Positions 41,416 to 50,268 of a DNA stretch of 64,000 nt are shown here, piece after piece (within the stretch, counting starts at the first letter, position 1; each line of letters begins with the position of its first letter). The notes under the pieces were generated by a model. It saw only the letters and a program-made list of their open reading frames with translations. It was not told the origin of the DNA and searched no databases. Origin of the DNA: Rhynchopus euleeides (Eukaryota; Euglenozoa; Diplonemea; Diplonemida; Diplonemidae); the NCBI GenBank assembly GCA_963210315.1, contig OY723270.1, forward strand, positions 1-64,000, given 5' to 3'. The translations under genes were made by a program, and so were the position numbers.

Positions 41416-42000
41416 CGCGTCTCAGACTCCCGTACCCAGACTCCCGCTAGCGGGCTAGGGGAGTTGGAGTCCACTATGTACTTGCACTCCAGGTCCCTGA
41501 CTTGCACAGTGCAATAATGTGCCTGGAACCGGGGAGGAATGCAGTGCAAGTAATGTCCGGGTGTGCAAGTGCTATCTTCCTCCCTGTTTTATTAGAGGGG
41601 CAGTTGGCCTGTAGTACGGATCGAACCCCGGTCTGTCCAGGAACAGGAAGTGTACCGTACGACTTCTCCCTCACCCAACGGCGTCGTGCGGTCAAGCACA
41701 TCGGACATTCTTCCCAACGGGACCCTTCCCAAGACGAAAACCAGTACCGCATCAACCCCACAGGCCCATCTTCCCCTTACTGCGCCCGGTAGAAACGGTA
41801 CACGGTGGACTCCAGCGGGGGTAGGGTAACCCTTTTCGGGAGTCTCAACTAGCGGGAGTCTCGGACTCCCGCTAGCGGGAGTCTTTAGCCTAAATTAGCT
41901 GGAAAATAGACTCCCGCTAGCGGGAGTCTCCAGTACATACTGCAGAAAAAGACACCCTCTCAGACTCCCGCTCCCAGACTCCCGCTAGGGTGGCTGGAGT
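41416..42000. repeat. GACTCCCGCTAGCGGGAGTC palindrome cluster
   Basis: Two perfect 20-bp palindromes GACTCCCGCTAGCGGGAGTC (41864-41883 and 41909-41928), plus half-sites CAGACTCCCG at about 41425, 41440, 41960 and 41973. The outer blocks at 41423-41475 and 41960-42010 are direct repeats, both followed by GGAGTCCAC(T/C). The intervening 41480-41820 has no gene. Confidence 0.85.
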
Positions 42001-42033
42001 CCACCGTGTAGTGACCTCCATTTTGTAGCTGAT

Positions 42034-42140
42034 TTTGGCCCGAGTTTGGTGGAGTTTGGCGGAGTTTGGTGGAGTTTGGTGGAGTTTGGTGGAGTTTGGT
42101 GGAGTTTGGTGGAGTTTGGTGGAGTTTGGTGGAGTTTGGT
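42034..42140 (+). repeat. GGTGGAGTTT decamer array, copy 2
   Basis: About ten decamers after the same leader (GATTTTGGCCCGAGTTTGG). Confidence 0.88.
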
Positions 42141-42319
42141 GGTGGTAAACTGGAGATTTTCGGAGATTGGTTTCGGGCAAAATCAGGTGGTTATTTGGAA
42201 AAGTTCGGAGGCCTTTTTCACCTCTAAACAGGAGGAAATACACCAAAGACACACTGTTTTCGGCACCGTAGCAAAGGACCCTGAAAATTCAATACAAATC
42301 CAAGAAGCATGGTTGCATA

Positions 42320-43908
42320 GCGGCCGTTTTAAAAAATCCCTTGTATTTTGTGGACTTGCAAAAACGGCCGCTGATTTTCAGCATTTTAAAAAACGGCCGT
42401 TTTTTTTACCTGGGAATTTTGTATGGGCCGTGGGTCAGCAGGCGAGATCCCACCACCAGGAGTGCCTCCCCACTGCAAGGGATACCCTGCAGCAAGCATT
42501 GTGAGCGCGCCTTCAAGTATGATGCGAAGAGTTCAGACTTCGTGGACCACTTTGACGGACCGCGCCATATCAAGAAGAAGAAGAACGCAGCGTTGAAAGT
42601 GCAGAGCCAGGGAAACAGCTGGCGCTGTCGGAGTGCGATACCCTCAGTGGCAGGCTTGCAACTTCGGATTGCCCGGGGTGCGTTGTTCACCGGATCACCG
42701 GCTGGCATGGTGCATGATGCTGTCAAGAAGTGTCCCGAGGAGGGGCTGAACATGGTTGCGGCCAATCTAGGCACGTGTGTCGTGGATGACCGTGCAGGCA
42801 GAGGTGGGTGTCGCTCACTGGCATCAGGGCTCTTCCGACAGAGCTTTCCCTTGATCTCGGCGACAGCACCCCGGCTGAGAAGGACACCGCCTTCGCTGAT
42901 TTATTCCCGAAGGCACGGGCGATCATCCCGGGCAATATGCAGCACCAGCTGGATGGGTTCACGACCGCACTGGCGCTGAAGGATGTGCTGTGCCACATCT
43001 CTGACGCAGCTGAGAGGGAGAAGCAGGCGAGCAAGACGGCACTACCGGCCGTGCGATCCCGCTTCTCTCCGACACACACTACCTGCACCGCTTGAGTGGA
43101 TCTGCACCTTGCACCACGTCCCCGGGCATTTATACAATCTTCCGGGCCCGCTGCAGGACAGCGGCCCTGCTACGTGTGCGTCGCTTCTGCGGTTGGCAGA
43201 GATGCCCACGAAATCGCTGGGCTCGAGTCCCACCTGCAGGCCGCCGTCCGCCTGACGGCACCCCTCGCATCGCTGCTCCAGAAGTACTGCGATGCGCAGC
43301 TGGGTGTGCCAACGGCGTGCCCCTGTCGACGCAGTGTACACCGACATTGAGAATGTCATCGAGAAAGTGTCTGAGGTGGGGAAGTACGACCCCCCAGTGC
43401 CCCTGGCAGGGGAGCTGGCCTGGGCTGGCGACCGCATGCGCAGAAGGTGGGACGGCACGGAATCAGGGAAGTCCTTCTGGTTTGCGGTCCGCCGTCTGTG
43501 CCCGAGCGCGTACGGCCGCATGAGTCGTAGGGGTGTCAGAACTCCGGTGCCACCTCCCCTCTGTTTCGGGGAGGTCACGAGCAGGGCCTGGGTGATCTAC
43601 GACGAGGCCACCACGTTCCGAGGGTGTGCTGGATTTCTGGGACAACCCGGGGGCGAACCGGGCTGCTACACTCCTCTCTGCTCTCGGGTGTCTGCTGCTT
43701 GTCGAGCGACAGGCAGGGCGGAAGCCATTTTTCTTTGTACAGTCGACAGAGAATCGCAGTGCCCAATGTCATGTGCAGGCAACAGGGAGTTGTCAAGTGT
43801 GTTTCCTCAGCTCGGTACGGTAAGCAGGAGGCGAATCTCCAAAGGAAAATAGGAGGGGGAAAAAACGGCCGTTTTTACGCCAACAAAACATGAAAACGGC
43901 CGTTTTTA
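42320..43908 (+). mobile_element. Decayed DNA transposon with AAACGGCCGTTT subterminal repeats
   Basis: Copies of (A)AAACGGCCG(TTTT) lie at 42320-42330, 42361-42371 and 42391-42405 on the left and at 43861-43877 and 43892-43908 on the right. They bracket a degraded coding region. Clustered short palindromic subterminal repeats around a transposase-like gene are the usual end structure of hAT-like and related transposons. Exact ends were not found. Confidence 0.6.
42480..43790 (+). pseudogene. Zinc-finger transposase-like gene, multiple frameshifts
   Basis: The first frame carries a BED/C2H2-like finger (CSKHCERAFKYDAKSSDFVDHF then GPRHIKKKK) and a segment LRIARGALFTGSPAGMV. Coding then shifts to frames reading KDTAFADLFPKARAIIPGNM with LALKDVLCHISDAAEREKQA (42890-43080), then SHLQAAVRLTAPLASLLQKY, AGELAWAGDRMRRRWDG with FWFAVRRLCPSAYG (43320-43520), and VLDFWDNPGANRAATLLSAL (43625 on). 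The pieces are collinear and compositionally coding-like but need several frame changes. Such fingers are typical of transposases that act on their own ends; the family is not certain. Confidence 0.5.
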
Positions 43909-44011
43909 TATTTCGGTAGCGGGAACTGAGGTAGTGAATTCTCAGAAAGTCCACTCCCTCCATGACGGCCGTTATGACACTATGAAGAAGGGGGAAGAGT
44001 CTCGGTGCGTT

Positions 44012-44455
44012 GTTCATCGATCGCAGAGAGATTTAAAGAAAACAATCTCAATGTTCGCGCACAAAAGAGACCGACATGTGCCTGGCACTTGCCTGGAAAA
44101 GCAGTGCGGCAGCTTTCCCCCCAATATCCGTCTTGAGGTCGAAATGGAACTCAGCAGGCACATGTCACTAGAAACGGGGATGGGGAGGGGGCGTGGGTGG
44201 GGTTCTCGGTGTGAGTCGGAGCCTGTGATACGAGATGTGGCCCTGCAATGCAGCACTTCCTGGTGCCACCGTGGCAATCATTGGACCATGCTCGCCTCTA
44301 TCCCGCTTCCTCCTTCTGCATGAGCACAGGCTCCGCAAGAGTGGGGGCGCAACATCGGAAACAGTTTACCGAGTTGGGTTGCGGCCTGAACTGCCGGAGC
44401 AAACGAGAAGCAAAGAGAAACAACAGAGGAGCGGTGTCGGGGGGAAAGGAAACTG
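44012..44455 (+). repeat. Dispersed repeat with CATCGATCGCAGAGAG head, empty-site copy
   Basis: Runs from TTCATCGATCGCAGAGAG through GTGCCTGGCACTTGCC, CCGTCTTGAGGTCGAAATGG and GCCACCGTGGCAATCAT to GAGGAGCGGTGTCGG. The same sequence occurs at 46950-47174 plus 47612-47795, where a MITE interrupts it. Here the site at 44262-44265 (GGTG) is uninterrupted, giving a paralogous empty site. Confidence 0.85.
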
Positions 44456-44566
44456 TGGGGGAGGGGGGGAGGGGACCACCGCGCCTGTTCTTCCTGCCAC
44501 TCTCTGGCAGGCAAATGCCACTCCAGCACAGCTGCCCGTTGTTCGTATTGGGTTTCGTGAGGTGTG

Positions 44567-44970
44567 GTGACGCTTCCACACCCAAAACCTCAGCTCCTAC
44601 GATTGATGGAGCGAGAAGGATGGGTGGAACACGTTTGACTGTCGTGCCGTGACATTTTCTGCTCACAAGCGTGCGGAACAAAAAAATCTTCAGAAAGTAT
44701 TGTCAGGGTTCTTTTGCTTTTGTTCGTGCAACCACGAAGCAGGCCTTCCCACTGAAGCAGCCGCCTTCCTCGTGTCTGTCCCGGCCGCGTTGCAAACTCG
44801 CGTGCACGTTGGGCAGTGCGGTGGGCTCCTGTAGAGTCGATGTGACTCGGTGGTTTTTGTGGGGGGAGTGTGGAAAAGTCACTTCACCATTCAGCAGCAA
44901 CCGCTCTTAGCCTGTATTTTGTTTGTTTGATGCGTTGACGCTTCTACACACGAGTGTGCGGGAAAAAAAA
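44567..44970 (+). repeat. Right-end repeat family, outlying copies
   Basis: 44567-44695 carries GACGCTTCCACAC...GAACACGTTTGAC...TGACATTTTCTGCTCACAAGCGTGCGG plus an A-rich end. 44925-44970 is a shorter version (GATGCGTTGACGCTTC then GAGTGTGCGGGAAAAAAAA) missing the middle. Between them (44700-44920) there is no gene. Confidence 0.75.
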
Positions 44971-44988
44971 CTAAACAAAAAGACAGTG

Positions 44989-45672
44989 CCAGGGTTTTCG
45001 CTAGCACCGGGGGGGTCAGGCGGTAAAAATATCGGTGCGGTGCTCTTCGAACCGAAAATCAGAGGGGGGGGAAAAAAAATTTCCGCGGTGGTGCTTTGCA
45101 CCGAAAAATCCCTACCCCATCGGGAGCGCACCACGCGAACACACGTTCCGCTCTGTGCTGTATGTAGGTGCACTGATGGTACACCGCAGCGCGGTGTACC
45201 ATCGGTGTACCTACACGAGTGTATGGGCACTGGGTGCCACTGACCCCCGATTCGAATGGCTTCGGGGTCGTTTTGTCCAACGACGACCCTTTCTCGACAT
45301 GTTGCCGTCGCATCCACGCAAGGTGGTGGCGATCTCGTAGACAGGCACACGGCACAGGGGGGTCTGGGGGGCGGAGCCCCCCAGCCGCCGGAGGCCACGG
45401 TAGTGAACATCTGTTCCTTGCAGTCTCGGGCAGTCGGGATTCCCTCGGGTTTGCGATGCTCGTAAGTAGGCTTCGCTGTTTCGCAGCCCGACCAGCAGGA
45501 GATCACCGGTCCTGGGTGACACCAAAAAAAATCGGGGGAAAAAAAATATACAAAACGGTGCTTTGCACCGCTCCCAAGGGCGGTGCTTTGCACATTCCGA
45601 AAAACCGAAAAACCCCCAGAAAAAAAACAATTGGTGCAAAGCACCGGTTTTCGGTGCTAGCGAAACCCCTGG
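44989..45672. mobile_element. 684-bp MITE-like element, 6-bp duplication, GGTGCTTTGCACC palindromes
   Basis: Ends CCAGGGTTTTCGCTAGCACC (44989) and its near-exact inverse (to 45672), flanked by ACAGTG at 44983-44988 and 45673-45678. Subterminal palindromes GGTGCTTTGCACC occur several times near both ends (about 45100, 45560, 45585, 45640). The middle holds an inverted repeat GATGGTACACCG...CGGTGTACCATC (about 45176-45204) and one copy of the 60-bp hairpin repeat. No protein. An 8-bp duplication would suggest hAT; the visible one is 6 bp. Confidence 0.82.
45353..45414 (+). repeat. 60-bp hairpin repeat, copy 1
   Basis: CACAGGGGGGTCTGGGG to GTGAACATCTGTT. It contains the hairpin CTGGGGGG-CGGAG-CCCCCCAG (8-bp stem, 5-nt loop) followed by conserved CCGCCGGAGGCCACGGTAG. 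Four nearly identical copies occur in the window (also 54873, 55043, 62403), all in the same orientation. Confidence 0.9.
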
Positions 45673-45678
45673 ACAGTG

Positions 45679-46670
45679 CAGAGGACAAGGAGTACCCCGT
45701 AGGCTGTGCAATATCACCCCACCATGTGGGGGATCGTGCACGCGCGGGGGGGGGGGCCTTTTCTGGCGACAAATATGTTCGGCAAAAGTTCGGCGATTTT
45801 CAGCCAAATTATTTACCGAGGAAATGTACCGAAGTTGCACTTTCTCGGAAGTAGACGGAGACCCCCCCCCCCCCCCCACAGTAGGTCACAAAGATAGATT
45901 TCAGGATGGGGGAGAAATGGGGAAAGTATGTTGGCGGTGGCAGCGAAGGGTGACGAGACCAGCACCCCCGGTCTCTTGAGGCAGCGGCAGCGGCAGCGAA
46001 AAGACCTCGAAGTCCGCAAAAGGTGGCTGTAAAGAAGGCTGCAAAAGGACTCGGCAAAAATAGAGAAACCCAACAAAAGGCGGGCGGTGCTTACAACCGC
46101 TGGAAAGGCAGCGAAGGCGGGGGTGTGTGAACCAGCCTTCCACCTGTCCGCCAGGTATTCCAAAAGAAGTCGCCTTCGTTGTCGCCCACGCGTGGGAGGG
46201 CGACATTTGTTTCTCACATAGTGCTTCACTCACCACACGGAAGAAAATATCCAGAGATTTGTTTCCTGACTATTCCACCTTCGAAGTGGCTCGCCTGTTT
46301 GAATCACAGAAAGGACGGATCGCAGGAGGGAAATAATACAGCAGCAGTCTCTCGAGTCTTCACAGATGGCTTTTGCATTGATCGCTTCCACCAGGCATAG
46401 GTCTCCAGTATTGGCCCTGATTTTACGGCTGCCTCACACACGATCATCTGAAGCAACCCCTTCAGATAAAGTGCGGAGGAAACTGGGCTGCATCGGGGCG
46501 GCACTGGGCAAGAGGGGCAAGGGAGGGACGGGGAAGGAGGGGGTGCCAACAGGCTGTTGACTGGTGTGGCAGAAAGCCTGGATACGTGTGTCAGAGATCA
46601 AAGGAGGAGGAGGGGGCGGGAGAACCCCAGCACGGTGGACAGGTCGGCTGGATGTCTCGCACGGAAGCAC
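45679..46670. other. Spacer, no gene recognised
   Basis: Mixed sequence with C-runs near 45863-45878 and a GCAGCGGCA microrepeat near 45980. Frames are short. Confidence 0.4.
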
Positions 46671-46915
46671 CGCATGGGATATCCCACCGGGTATAGCGAC
46701 CATCTCCCACAGGGGAGCACGTGTTCCCCCCCTGGGAGAACGTGAGTGATCCCATCGGACATCTGGGGATATCCCGTGGGAGATATCATGGTATGTGCTC
46801 CCATCGATTCTCCCGCGGGAACGTACGTTCTCCCAGGGGGGAACACGTGCCCTCCCCTGTGGGAGAGTGACCACCACCCAGTGTGGGATACCCATTGGGA
46901 TATCCCACATGGTGT
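46671..46915. repeat. GGGATATCCC inverted-repeat block
   Basis: The left arm (46671-46750, CATGGGATATCCCACC...CTCCCACAGGGGAGCACGTG...CTGGGAGAACGT) and right arm (46822-46915, its inverse) form an imperfect foldback. They are full of smaller palindromes (GGGATATCCC, CTCCCGCGGGA, GTTCTCCCAGGGGGGAAC). Architecture resembles the GC-rich and AATT-rich palindrome arrays, but it lacks their CAYGGTTTG end. Confidence 0.8.
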
Positions 46916-46949
46916 CCCAGCCGTCCTGGCCACCGTGAGTGCGCCATGT

Positions 46950-47174
46950 TCATCGATCGCAGAGAGCTGAAGAAAACAATATCGTTGTTCGCGCACAAAA
47001 GAGCCCGACATGTGCCTGGCACTTGCTTGGAAAAGCAGTGCGGCAGCTTTCCCCCGATATCCGTCTTGAGGTCGAAATGGAACTCAGCAAAGACATGTCA
47101 CTCGACATGGAAGGGTGTGTGGTTCTCTGAATCGGATCCTGTGACACGAGATGGTCCTGCAATGCAGCACACCT
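46950..47174 (+). repeat. Dispersed repeat, interrupted copy (left part; resumes 47612-47795)
   Basis: Homologous to 44012-44262 and continuing at 47612-47795, homologous to 44262-44450. The interruption is the MITE at 47179-47611. Confidence 0.85.
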
Positions 47175-47178
47175 AGTG

Positions 47179-47611
47179 GGGGTCTTTGCTGGTCGTTATT
47201 ATCCGTCAATCATCGTCAGTTTTCAGCTACAGTGTTCCAACAAACATTGGTGGGGTAATAACCCACCTTTGCCCCAAAAAAATCCGGGAACAAACGGCAC
47301 CAAACAGGGCACTATCCCTGGCCTGCATCCGACACGAGACGAACACGAGTGAGCCAACACTACGAACGTAGTGCACGAGTGGGGAAGCGGGTACCGAGTT
47401 AAAAATAATCCTGAAATCACCCACCGGGGCCCTCGCTACCAGGTGTGAAATAGTGAGAACAAGTGAGCCACGGCCCATTTCCCCTCACTGACTGACGACC
47501 TGTGACGAGCTGTGACTGGTAGCGAGGGCCCCCACCAATGTTTGTTGGATGACTGTCTCAACAGGAAACGCCTCATAATGCACTGACGACCACCCTATCG
47601 CGAAGACCCCC
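47179..47611. mobile_element. GGGGTCTTYGC MITE, copy A, with nested inverted repeats
   Basis: Ends GGGGTCTTTGCTGGTCG and CCTATCGCGAAGACCCCC, flanked by AGTG at 47175-47178 and 47612-47615; the paralogous site at 44262 reads GGTG once. Just inside the ends are TCGTCAGTTTTCA and GCACTGACGACC, shared with copies at 57604 and 60095. Nested inside is an exact 19-bp inverted repeat CCAACAAACATTGGTGGGG (47237-47255 and 47530-47548), and inside that another, GGGCCCTCGCTACCAG (47427-47442 and 47516-47531). Confidence 0.9.
47237..47548. mobile_element. Nested 312-bp inverted-repeat element
   Basis: Bounded by perfect 19-bp inverted repeats. Copies B and C of the surrounding MITE lack this segment, so it probably inserted into copy A. 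Confidence 0.7.
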
Positions 47612-47795
47612 AGTGCCACCGTGGCAATCATCGGACCATGCTCGCCTCTGACCCGCTTCCTCCTTCTGCATGAGCACAGGCTCCGCAAGAGTAGGGGCGC
47701 AACATTGGAAACAGTTTACCGAGTTGGGTTGCGGCCTGAACTGCCGGAGCAAAAGAGAAGCAAAGAGAAACAACAGAGGAGCGGTGTCGGAAAGG

Positions 47796-48126
47796 AAACT
47801 ACGGGGTAATCGCGAAGTCGGAGAAATATCAACTACAGAGAGTTGACCTCCCCGTCCACTCGTTGTGTCCGGGGCTCTAGCGCCATGTTCTGTGGGGGGC
47901 ATACTGTGTGGACACGGCGGTTTCGCCTCTGGGGCGCCCGTGAGTGTGACGCCTGTTGAGGGCACCCCACTACGTCGCACTTTGGGGCGAAGGCCGTCCC
48001 ATTAAACGACATGTAAAATTGGGCGTGTTCCGCCGCGCAGCAAAAGGAAGAAGGGCGACTTTGAGAGCCTCGCCTTGCGGAAGGTTTCGCAGGTCTTTCG
48101 CGGGCTGCTTGCTGAGGCTGTTGTGG
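47796..48126. other. Spacer downstream of adenylate cyclase
   Basis: No gene. The 3' side of the cyclase gene. Confidence 0.5.
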
Positions 48127-50268
48127 CTACGCATCGCAAACAGCATCCTTGCCTTTGGAGTGCTCGCTGCACTGCATCTCGTACACCACCCCGACAGAGG
48201 CGCCGCCTTCCTGGGGCACACGCACTGTCGTGGCACGGAGCAGGTCACGGACAGCACCCGTCGGTGGTGCCTCCGCCGTGTACAGGCACCGCAGTGACAG
48301 CGACAGCGCCAGGCGGCGCAGCGTAAGGCACGCCTCCACAGAACCGCCTGACGCAGTCACGAAGCGCTGCTGCGCCGTTCCGATGGCCCCGTGATCGACA
48401 GCCCCGCTCGAGATCCCGAGCGTTGCGACCGTCTCGCCGTCGCCCTGCTGCAGCACACGCTGTGCAAACCGCAGTGCGCCCTCTATGTGTGCCGCCATCT
48501 GCTTCCCGAAGTTCCACCCGATGAAGAAGTTGTTCCCGAGCAGCGACAGCAGCACACCGCCGCTCTGCTGCAGAACCGGCAACACACACGCCAGGCCGTT
48601 GTCAACCTCGCCAAGACCCATGCTCCTGAGTGTGGCCACAGCCACAGTGGCCTGCTTCGTGGTGGTGCCGCGGTGTAGGACTGCCGTGCCGTCCCAGGGT
48701 AGTCCAGAATGTTTTCGGCTCGACGGTGACCCGCGGGGCGAAGCTGCAGAGAGGGAAGGTGCGAGGGAGTGCAGAGGGTGGCGCTCACGCCCCTGCAGGG
48801 AGGCAGGCCACAGGCAGCACACGGGCACAGGCTCGCGTACACCCTTCAGTTTGGTGGGAGCTGGTTGGCCTGCATGTGCATCGGCACACGCACCAGACAT
48901 CCCATGCACACACTTCCACAGTTCGTCAGGCACCGCAACTGCACCAGGCATGCACACAGACTCAAGGCGGGAAGCGACATTCACCGTGTGCCCAAAGTAG
49001 TCCACACGTCCAGTCATCGAGTTTGTCTCGAGCGTCACAAAGCCATGGTTCACACCGATACGCACCGTCAGGCCGCCCCACAGCTCTGTCGGGCAGCAGA
49101 TCCCAACCTCCAGAAGCGCAGCAGGCCACTCTGCGGCAAGCAGGTTCTCCTGCACAGTCAGCCCGAAGCACACAGCCGCATGTGCATCCTCAAAAGCAAT
49201 CATGAACGCGTCCCCGATTGTCTTGACCTCATACCCACCCCATTCAGCCGCGGCAGCCCGCATCACCGCGTTGTGCACCAACAACGCCTTCCCCATCCCC
49301 TCGGGTGCCGCCTCCCAGATGGATGTGGACGAACGGATGTCGGTGAAGGCGATTGCCGCAAGCTGGCTGTCCGCACCGGGTGCAGCAGGCGAAGGAAGCA
49401 GCTGTTCAGGATCGGCGTTATCGGGCGAGTGCTGCTGCTCCTCCAGCAGCACGGCAGGCAGGTAGGGGCGGTACGCACGTAGGTTCAGCTCCAACCGCAG
49501 CAGCGCAGCACGCATGGCGTCAGGCAGCGCGGAGCTGCTATCCTCGAGGATGCACGACACGGCGTCCACATCGTATGCTGCCAGCAGCGCCGCGATCTTC
49601 TCCACTGTGGCAATGGTGCTCTGCATCGCCGCCTGCTCTTGCATCGCCTGCTGTGCAAACCCCCTCGTGGCCATGTAGTCGACAAGGAACACGAGCATCC
49701 CGATGGATTGGTAAGTCCCAGCAGATATGAAATCGGTTGTGCAAGGAGGCTTGTCACAGTCGATGATCGCCGCGTACCTCTCACGCCTCGCATCGTAGCT
49801 GTCTGTCAGAGACACGTCGTACAGACCGAAGCGTGTGATGCGTTCCACCAGGTTGAGCAGCAGCCACAGCACAACAAAGCCCACCACAGCGGTCGCAATG
49901 CGGTCATCCAGGCGCAGCACGAGGATGAAATCGATCACAATGACAAACGCCGGCCACATCCCCTGCAGGTCTGTCTGGTAGAAGTGCAGGTCAGTCAGAC
50001 AAGTGGAAACACACGAAGCACTGATGAAGAACATCATGAAGCTCTGCGTGAAGCGCCTCTTGCACGCACCCCACGTGAATGTCACGAGCGCCACGACGGC
50101 GTAGATGTACCCAGCACAGGTTCCCAGGTGCGGCCCGCCCATCAAGACGGTGAAGACCCCTAACGGGAACACGGGCATGCACGCCAGCAGGATCGTCTTG
50201 CGGCAGCGTATCTCGAAGGCATCGGCAGCACCGTCACGGCTGATGACATCGTGCAACCATCCCAGCAT
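48127..50268 (-). CDS. Membrane class III adenylate cyclase with degenerate second cyclase domain
   Basis: 713 residues, ATG at 50268. Six hydrophobic segments (about 25-45, 51-68, 75-92, 105-120, 124-142, 183-199) form an N-terminal membrane domain. A helical linker with LRAYRPYLPAVLL (263-275) follows. The catalytic domain is at about 303-475. The metal-binding Asp310 (IAFTDIRSST) and Asp353 (KTIGDAFMIAF) are present. The adenine-selecting pair is Lys349 (EVKTIGD) and Asp423 (VDYFGHTVNVASR). Asn430 and Arg434 are the transition-state residues. Lys and Asp at the base-contact sites argue for cAMP and not cGMP. Residues about 555-690 (TVAVATLRSMGLGEVDNG, LLGNNFFIGWNF, LGISSGAVDHGAIG) look like a second cyclase domain without metal or base residues, possibly regulatory. 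It makes cAMP from ATP at a membrane; the stimulus is unknown. Confidence 0.92.
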   Translation of the reverse strand: MLGWLHDVISRDGAADAFEIRCRKTILLACMPVFPLGVFTVLMGGPHLGTCAGYIYAVVALVTFTWGACKRRFTQSFMMFFISASCVSTCLTDLHFYQTDLQGMWPAFVIVIDFILVLRLDDRIATAVVGFVVLWLLLNLVERITRFGLYDVSLTDSYDARRERYAAIIDCDKPPCTTDFISAGTYQSIGMLVFLVDYMATRGFAQQAMQEQAAMQSTIATVEKIAALLAAYDVDAVSCILEDSSSALPDAMRAALLRLELNLRAYRPYLPAVLLEEQQHSPDNADPEQLLPSPAAPGADSQLAAIAFTDIRSSTSIWEAAPEGMGKALLVHNAVMRAAAAEWGGYEVKTIGDAFMIAFEDAHAAVCFGLTVQENLLAAEWPAALLEVGICCPTELWGGLTVRIGVNHGFVTLETNSMTGRVDYFGHTVNVASRLESVCMPGAVAVPDELWKCVHGMSGACADAHAGQPAPTKLKGVREPVPVCCLWPASLQGRERHPLHSLAPSLSAASPRGSPSSRKHSGLPWDGTAVLHRGTTTKQATVAVATLRSMGLGEVDNGLACVLPVLQQSGGVLLSLLGNNFFIGWNFGKQMAAHIEGALRFAQRVLQQGDGETVATLGISSGAVDHGAIGTAQQRFVTASGGSVEACLTLRRLALSLSLRCLYTAEAPPTGAVRDLLRATTVRVPQEGGASVGVVYEMQCSEHSKGKDAVCDA

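Noticed and set aside
41610-41700. Possible tRNA gene on the minus strand (GGGGTTCGATCCG)
   Set aside because: It has a B-box-like string, but the T-stem does not pair and no acceptor or anticodon stem can be built.
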